NCBI GenBank assembly: GCA_964366065.1
Contig: CAYISF010000003.1
Span: 1-25,877, forward strand
Source: JBAZYZ01 sp964366065
GTDB lineage: Bacteria; Patescibacteriota; Minisyncoccia; Phycocordibacterales; VMEP01
Direction: 5' to 3'
Length of the DNA: 25,877 nucleotides
The translations under genes were made by a program, and so were the position numbers. This document shows, piece after piece, positions 22,009 through 25,877 of this stretch (positions within the stretch are counted from its first letter, which is position 1; every line of letters begins with the position of its first letter). The notes beneath the pieces are model-generated. The model made no database searches. It was given only the letters and a program-made list of their open reading frames with translations, and was not told where the DNA came from.

Positions 22009-22632
22009 TTAATCGTTAAAACCGGATATTTCTTTGATGAGCAAATCATTGGCCATGGCCATATTAGGGTCATCCTTCGCATATCTGACTATTCCCTCTT
22101 TATCAAGCACTATATATGTATGCCCCGGCAAAGAACCCCGGTGCATTGAAGATGGGAGGTTTAAAAGACCAAGCTTTCCTGACACGCTTCCCCCAATGTC
22201 AAATAATGTCCCTGCCTTAGCTAATTCTGGCATTTTTTCTATGGCCCTTTGCCAATCCGAGCTTGAATCCACCAGCACGGAAAAAGCTTGAATCTGATCC
22301 GTATTAAATCGCGAATCGGTGCCAAATCCGGCTATTTGATTCCAACAGGCCGGATAACACATCAATCCTTCATTGAAAAACAAAACTGTGTTTTTCCCTT
22401 TGAAGCTTTCGTTCGTGTAAGTTTTTCCGTCTTTGTCCGTCAGTTGAATATCCGGCAATGGCTTACCGATTAATGAATCCAATGGGCCATTGTTTGTTGG
22501 CGTACTGGATTGGCCACGGTCAGCACCTATAGAATTTTGGGGTGAGCTTTTAAATAGAAAATATCCCAAAGCCGACACCACTAAAATGGTTATTGCCACA
22601 TACACGAATGAAACTCCCTTATTATTGCTCAT
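22009..22632 (-). CDS. Membrane-anchored redoxin (AhpC/TSA-like thioredoxin fold)
   Basis: A 207-residue protein with an N-terminal anchor (about 9-27), a Ser/Thr/Asn-rich linker and a thioredoxin-fold domain from about 52. The opening GKPLPDIQLTDKDGKTYTNESFKGKN is typical of the redoxin/TlpA side. The active-site segment is FFNEGLMCYPACWNQI, with C92 and C96 spaced C-x3-C instead of the usual C-x2-C. A cis-Pro region follows (GHTYIVLDKEGIVRYA). It is likely a periplasm-side thiol reductant or peroxidase supplied with electrons by the CcdA-like protein; its start overlaps the ccdA stop by 11 bases. Confidence 0.88.
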   Translation of the reverse strand: MSNNKGVSFVYVAITILVVSALGYFLFKSSPQNSIGADRGQSSTPTNNGPLDSLIGKPLPDIQLTDKDGKTYTNESFKGKNTVLFFNEGLMCYPACWNQIAGFGTDSRFNTDQIQAFSVLVDSSSDWQRAIEKMPELAKAGTLFDIGGSVSGKLGLLNLPSSMHRGSLPGHTYIVLDKEGIVRYAKDDPNMAMANDLLIKEISGFND

Positions 22633-23485
22633 ATTTTTTGACTTGTTTAATGAATAAATATATAAAATAACTCACTACCCCGATAAACAAGAGTGCCCAG
22701 ATATATTCCGGAATATATCTGACAAAACCATTTATGTAATTTAAGAACTTGGCGGAGTAGATATTCATATCCAGCTGATAATCAGAATGGCTATAGAGAT
22801 TATTGTTGAACGCCAAATAGGTTATATATCCTCCCATACCGAGGAAGATGATGCCGGAAATGAGTTCGGATATCGTCACCCGCCAGCTAATACCGCCCAC
22901 ACGCAGGGTAACCGTTTTTTTAATATTGGCGATTTTTTCGGTTAAATTGTATTTGTCCAAGAAGAGGGCGATGATAAACAACGGCAAAGTCATTCCAACC
23001 ACATAAGCGAGCGTATAGATGACCCCCCATATAATTGTTCCGCTGGCTACCGACAAGGCAAGGACGCCGGCCAATACCGGAGCGCAACAGGTCGTGGCAA
23101 TGGCCGAGAAAATTCCCAATAGATAAACCGAGGAGACGTATTTTTTGAAACTATCGCGGACTACAGTGGGCGCCCCGAACTTTTTCCCGAACAGCATGGA
23201 AAGCCCCAGAAAAATAAGGAAAATTCCGCCAACGGTGAAAATAGCATTGTGGTATTGGCTGAATAATTGCGCGAGAATTGACGCGCCAAGCCCTATTGGC
23301 AGAAAAACAGTCAGCATTCCCAGGAAAAATACGAAGGTCATAAAAAATATTTTGTATTTTTCCTTAAATATATTTGCCAGGTAAGAAGGGAGCAGGACGC
23401 TAATACAGCAAGGAGCAAACAGCGCCGCCACTCCGGCTACAAACGCTGCTATGAGTGATGTTCCAACAAGTATATCCATGGTCAA
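22622..23485 (-). CDS. CcdA/DsbD-type membrane thiol-electron carrier
   Basis: A 287-residue membrane protein with about seven to eight hydrophobic segments. It carries reducing power from cytoplasmic thioredoxin to outside thiol proteins. The two Cys sites of the family are in helices 1 and 4: FAPCCISVLLP (C26, C27) and ATTCCAPVLAG (C133, C134). Each has a doubled Cys. The C-terminal part (about 200-287) adds helices beyond the minimal CcdA core. The start is ATG 23485, with ATG 23479 as an alternative. It overlaps the redoxin gene by 11 bases, so the two very probably form a redox pair. Confidence 0.9.
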   Translation of the reverse strand: MTMDILVGTSLIAAFVAGVAALFAPCCISVLLPSYLANIFKEKYKIFFMTFVFFLGMLTVFLPIGLGASILAQLFSQYHNAIFTVGGIFLIFLGLSMLFGKKFGAPTVVRDSFKKYVSSVYLLGIFSAIATTCCAPVLAGVLALSVASGTIIWGVIYTLAYVVGMTLPLFIIALFLDKYNLTEKIANIKKTVTLRVGGISWRVTISELISGIIFLGMGGYITYLAFNNNLYSHSDYQLDMNIYSAKFLNYINGFVRYIPEYIWALLFIGVVSYFIYLFIKQVKKYEQ

Positions 23486-23491
23486 TTTAAA

Positions 23492-23959
23492 TTAATCAGC
23501 AATATCCCAGACAAAACTCCTTACTGGCGCGTCTATATTCAAAATCTTAAGCTCAATGGATTTTGGTAGAGGAATGATCGACTTGAATATCAAAACTCCT
23601 TCTCTATGATGGCCGCCCGGCGCGGCGCCTTCCCATCTTATCGGACGGTATTCTTTGCCCTGATTGTCGACCAGCATCGCTATTTCGACCAATTCTTGGT
23701 CGAGCTCAACAGTATGCGTATTAAGACCTATGTCAAATTTCCATTCTACGGCTTTTGATGAAAGCTCCAGCGGAGTAACTTTGACCGTGACTGTTCCTTG
23801 CGTGTCAATTCTTGATTCCCAAATACCGGCAGAAGATTTACCCCCTTGCGCGGAATTATTCGTGGCGATTGAATTTGCCTTGTTTTTTGAAAAAACTGAA
23901 AACGCAAGGACTCCGACAGCCACAATTGTTATTAACAAAAATGTTTTACTTATCTTCAT
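23492..23959 (-). CDS. Anchored beta-rich protein with a PGGHHREG motif, unknown function
   Basis: A 155-residue protein with an N-terminal anchor or signal (about 5-23), a Ser/Asn-rich linker and a beta domain of about 110 residues. Notable parts are WKFDIGLNTHTVELDQEL, YRPIRWEGAAPGGHHREGVL and the end VRSFVWDI. The two adjacent His in PGGHHREG and the earlier THTVELD could form a metal site. I do not know a named function. Its start overlaps the stop of the CCTH gene by 4 bases, and its stop is 6 bases before ccdA. It is thus part of the redox run and may be an outside partner of it. Confidence 0.75.
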   Translation of the reverse strand: MKISKTFLLITIVAVGVLAFSVFSKNKANSIATNNSAQGGKSSAGIWESRIDTQGTVTVKVTPLELSSKAVEWKFDIGLNTHTVELDQELVEIAMLVDNQGKEYRPIRWEGAAPGGHHREGVLIFKSIIPLPKSIELKILNIDAPVRSFVWDIAD

Positions 23960-24405
23960 ATTTGTTTTCTGAATTTAATGATTTGGTTGGCGATGTATAA
24001 AATTCCCAAAAGATTAAAGAGTAGCCCCGCTCCAAATAGCTCTTTTTGGTATTGAGCAACAACGCTTATTATGCCAGTGATTCCTAAAATAGGAAGGATG
24101 TTAACCAGATAATGAGTACAACACGATATCATAGACAGGGTTGAGGTTGTACCGGTTACCACCACGGTTTTGCCGGAAGATGACACACTTTCGTTTTTTA
24201 TGGACTGTTTTAAATAAGTGTACAAACTTACCTGAATGCCGAAACCAAGCGCGAGGCTAATTATGAAATACCAATATTGGCTAAGTTGGCTAATCGCAAA
24301 ATCTGTATTGGAAATCAAGCTGACCACGATAAAATAAACCGCAAGTAATGCAGCCGTACTTATGAGTCCCCACACTATTGATTTTTTTATGATTTCATTT
24401 TGCAT
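23956..24405 (-). CDS. Membrane protein with intramembrane CCTH motif
   Basis: A 149-residue protein with about four hydrophobic segments (12-32, 45-65, 90-115, 122-140). The third carries SMISCCTHYLVNILPILGIT, with C95, C96 and H98. A vicinal Cys pair plus His in a helix is seen in metal-ion carriers such as the MerT-like proteins, but the rest does not let me assign that family. Metal or thiol transfer through the membrane is an inference. It starts 3 bases after the DUF2933-like stop and overlaps the next gene by 4 bases. Confidence 0.75.
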   Translation of the reverse strand: MQNEIIKKSIVWGLISTAALLAVYFIVVSLISNTDFAISQLSQYWYFIISLALGFGIQVSLYTYLKQSIKNESVSSSGKTVVVTGTTSTLSMISCCTHYLVNILPILGITGIISVVAQYQKELFGAGLLFNLLGILYIANQIIKFRKQI

Positions 24406-24408
24406 ACA

Positions 24409-24681
24409 TCAATGGCAGCAATTTTTGTGATTTTTTGAATTAGGGTCATTTTTTACATTACTGCCCTGTTTATGTTTGTCGTGCATTCCAAACATGTGCC
24501 GTAAATGGAATGCGGCAAAACCGCCAATTAATACAATACCAACCCAACCATAACCTATAGAGGTAAAGAACGAAGTTCCTACAAGCAAAGTCACAATCAG
24601 CACAAGGCAGCAAACAAGCATCATCCACATCATCCCTTTGTGTTCATGGCCGTTATTATCGCTGTTATTATGATTATGCAT
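24409..24681 (-). CDS. Small His/Cys-rich membrane protein, DUF2933-like
   Basis: A 90-residue protein with a His/Asn-rich N-terminus (MHNHNNSDNNGHEHKG), two hydrophobic segments (about 18-40 and 42-58), a Met/His region (LRHMFGMHDKHK) and the ending NCCH. The layout (His-rich head, MMWMMLVCC helix, Gly/Trp second helix, HLxHMFGMH tail) resembles DUF2933 proteins found near copper and mercury resistance genes. It probably binds metal ions at the membrane. It is 20 bases after the YHS gene and 3 bases before the CCTH gene. Confidence 0.75.
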   Translation of the reverse strand: MHNHNNSDNNGHEHKGMMWMMLVCCLVLIVTLLVGTSFFTSIGYGWVGIVLIGGFAAFHLRHMFGMHDKHKQGSNVKNDPNSKNHKNCCH

Positions 24682-24701
24682 AATTTTGATATCGGCTATT
24701 A

Positions 24702-24908
24702 TTAATCCGCGTATTGAGCGGGATTGACGTCAAATTGCGCTTTGCAATGTTCGGAACAAAACGAATACGTTTTATTCCTATATTCTGAAGTTATGAGCCC
24801 TTCGTTGACTTTCATATTACAGACAACATCGGTAGTCCGAGATTTTGGAGTGGCATTATATCCAAACCTTCTCAATTTTTTTAGCAACGACTTGATTTTA
24901 TCGGACAT
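24702..24908 (-). CDS. YHS domain protein
   Basis: A 68-residue protein with a short basic helical head (MSDKIKSLLKKLRRFG) and a YHS domain from about residue 27. The domain pattern is DVVCNMKVNEG, YRNKTYSFCSEHCKAQFDVNPAQY, with C30, C51 and C55. YHS domains occur alone or attached to metal pumps and bind metals. The longer frame to 25025 overlaps the upstream gene, so ATG 24908 is chosen; it leaves 2 bases to that gene's stop. Confidence 0.85.
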   Translation of the reverse strand: MSDKIKSLLKKLRRFGYNATPKSRTTDVVCNMKVNEGLITSEYRNKTYSFCSEHCKAQFDVNPAQYAD

Positions 24909-24910
24909 TT

Positions 24911-25180
24911 TTATGTCTTGCTTACTAAGCTGGAATTGTGCATCCAGACGAAATACCAGGCGAATATCCAGGCAAAGGCAAACATGTAGATTGCACCAAG
25001 AACAAAACTGCCCAAGCTTATCCATTCAAAGCCGGGTAAAGTTTCGAAAATGGTGTGATGGAGTTGTATTCCGGCCACCGTCCTCCATGGGAGAAATCCT
25101 CCAATAAGACAGAGCACATATACTACTTCAGCGCCCAACACGCATTTCCAACCGTATGATTTTAATGATAGTTGTTCCAT
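24911..25180 (-). CDS. Small two- to three-helix membrane protein, DUF5676-like
   Basis: An 89-residue protein with hydrophobic segments at about 10-30 and 53-80. In between is GIQLHHTIFETLPGF, with two His at the membrane surface. The form (helix with VYVLCLIGGFLP, then His loop, then GSFVLGAIYMFAFAWIFAW) is like the DUF5676 small membrane proteins that occur with YHS proteins and metal pumps. The function is unknown. No Shine-Dalgarno is seen; the leader is A/T-rich (TTAATTAAAAATAT). Confidence 0.6.
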   Translation of the reverse strand: MEQLSLKSYGWKCVLGAEVVYVLCLIGGFLPWRTVAGIQLHHTIFETLPGFEWISLGSFVLGAIYMFAFAWIFAWYFVWMHNSSLVSKT

Positions 25181-25198
25181 ATATTTTTAATTAATTGA

Positions 25199-25423
25199 TT
25201 AAACGATCTCTCCGCGCTTCTCAAGCATCATGTGATGGATGGTCGCAAGCTGAAGCCAGATGGCGATAAGGAGTGTGGTTATAGAGCACAGGAGCATAAT
25301 ATCCCTCGTAAGTCCGAACCACACGACATCAGCAGGCCAGAAAAGAACAGCGAAAGCTGACATGACAACACCGGTAATTCCAGCTATGACGGAAATAACA
25401 TGTAGTACTTTTGATAGTTTCAT
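25199..25423 (-). CDS. Small two-helix membrane protein, unknown function
   Basis: A 74-residue protein with hydrophobic segments at about 8-29 and 42-60, a short charged loop (WFGLTRD), and the end TIHHMMLEKRGEIV, with His-His-Met-Met next to the membrane. I do not recognise a family. It is the first gene of the tight eight-gene run and lies 18 bases before the DUF5676-like gene. Its leader is A/T-only and shares AATCAATTAATT with that gene's leader. Confidence 0.6.
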   Translation of the reverse strand: MKLSKVLHVISVIAGITGVVMSAFAVLFWPADVVWFGLTRDIMLLCSITTLLIAIWLQLATIHHMMLEKRGEIV

Positions 25424-25460
25424 ATTTTTTAATTAAATTAATTGATTAATAATATATTTT

Positions 25461-25877
25461 TTAAGCGGACAACCAGCCGCCGTCAACATAAAGCGTGGCG
25501 CCCGTTACATAACTTGCTTCTTCCGAGGCCAAAAAAACCACAGCGGCCGAAACCTCTTCCGGCTTGCCTATTCTTTTAAGCGGAACTTTGGCTAACATTG
25601 CTTTCATTGCTTCTTCCGGTATTTGCGAAGTTGCCACCATTGGCGTGTCAATCGCGCCCGGGCCGATAGCGTTAACGGTTATCCCCATCGGCGCCCACTC
25701 ATCCGCCAAGGTTTCGGTCATTCCGATAATTCCGCCCTTGGAAGCGGTGTAATGCGCCCCGCCGGAAATGCCGACGCCAACGCCGCCAGAAGCGATGGAG
25801 GCGATATTTATAATCCGACCCCAATTGTTTTTAGCCATTTCTTTCGCCGCTCTTTGGGCGCAGAGAAATTCTCCTTT
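25461..25877 (-). CDS. SDR family oxidoreductase (FabG-like), N-terminus beyond the window
   Basis: The frame is open from 25877 to the stop at 25461, about 138 residues, so the ATG at 25838 is internal and the N-terminal NAD(P)-binding half is missing. It reads KGEFLCAQRAAKEMAKNNWG, RIINIASIASGG (active-site Ser strand), HYTASKGGIIGMTETLADEW (catalytic Y-x3-K) and VNAIGPGAIDTPM, ending VTGATLYVDGGW. These are classical SDR features, as in 3-oxoacyl-ACP reductase or other alcohol dehydrogenases. The substrate cannot be told. It lies 37 bases before the metal/redox run and may share its transcript. Confidence 0.92.
   Translation of the reverse strand, partial: KGEFLCAQRAAKEMAKNNWGRIINIASIASGGVGVGISGGAHYTASKGGIIGMTETLADEWAPMGITVNAIGPGAIDTPMVATSQIPEEAMKAMLAKVPLKRIGKPEEVSAAVVFLASEEASYVTGATLYVDGGWLSA

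Noticed and set aside
24909..25025. Extended N-terminus for the YHS protein (107 residues)
   Set aside because: The extra Cys-rich part is the DUF5676-like gene read in another frame; ATG 24908 leaves normal spacing.
1..25877. CRISPR arrays, ribosomal RNA, integrases or full insertion sequences
   Set aside because: I found no regularly spaced direct repeats, rRNA-like stretches or transposase/integrase motifs in this window.
1..25877. Alternative genetic code (UGA as Gly, seen in some Patescibacteria)
   Set aside because: All recognised genes read through at normal length with the standard stops and without internal TGA codons.

Overview
The window most likely comes from a Patescibacteria (Candidate Phyla Radiation) genome, probably Parcubacteria-like. 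This is inferred from style, not from a database match. The proteins are compact and simple (short LemA, membrane-anchored redoxin, orphan anchored substrate-binding protein, RNase J with an arginine-rich head, small unknown secreted proteins). There are few Shine-Dalgarno sequences, many genes overlap by 1-11 bases, and short palindromic repeats sit both between and inside genes. The standard stop codons work throughout. A run of 10 N at 16169-16178 shows this is a scaffold with an assembly gap.

Layout. 1-6632 is read on the minus strand: a truncated AI-2E-type exporter, a small membrane protein, one intact tRNA-Ser(GGA) surrounded by partial tRNA-Ser copies, a CDP-alcohol phosphatidyltransferase, HtpX, a NUDIX hydrolase, LemA, GroEL and GroES. 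6812-12904 is on the plus strand: SecG, a membrane-anchored peptide-type substrate-binding protein, RNase J, an MFS transporter and a protein-L-isoaspartate methyltransferase. From 12939 to the end everything is on the minus strand: a cupredoxin-like protein, a secreted DUF5666-like protein, RarA, DoxX, two unknown families, a heavy-metal P-type ATPase, an unknown 5-TM protein, a cyclopropane fatty acid synthase, a redoxin, a CcdA-like protein, several small Cys/His-rich or membrane proteins, a YHS domain protein, and a truncated SDR oxidoreductase.

How the genes fit together. The left half is mainly envelope quality control (LemA, HtpX), folding (GroESL), secretion (SecG), lipid head groups and RNA turnover. 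The right part (about 15.9-25.4 kb) looks like a metal and thiol-redox island. One tight run of eight genes (25423 down to 22009) holds small membrane proteins, a YHS domain, a His/Cys-rich DUF2933-like protein, a CCTH membrane protein, an anchored beta-rich protein, CcdA and an anchored redoxin. A second translationally coupled run joins cyclopropane synthase, a 5-TM protein and a CPD-type metal ATPase.

The most unusual structure not explained by genes is a family of short elements with matching inverted ends. Copies lie at 3228-3356, 13423-13554 and 13557-13623, and two of them end exactly at the start codon of the following gene. Separate palindromic repeats are inserted in frame inside rarA and the cyclopropane synthase gene.
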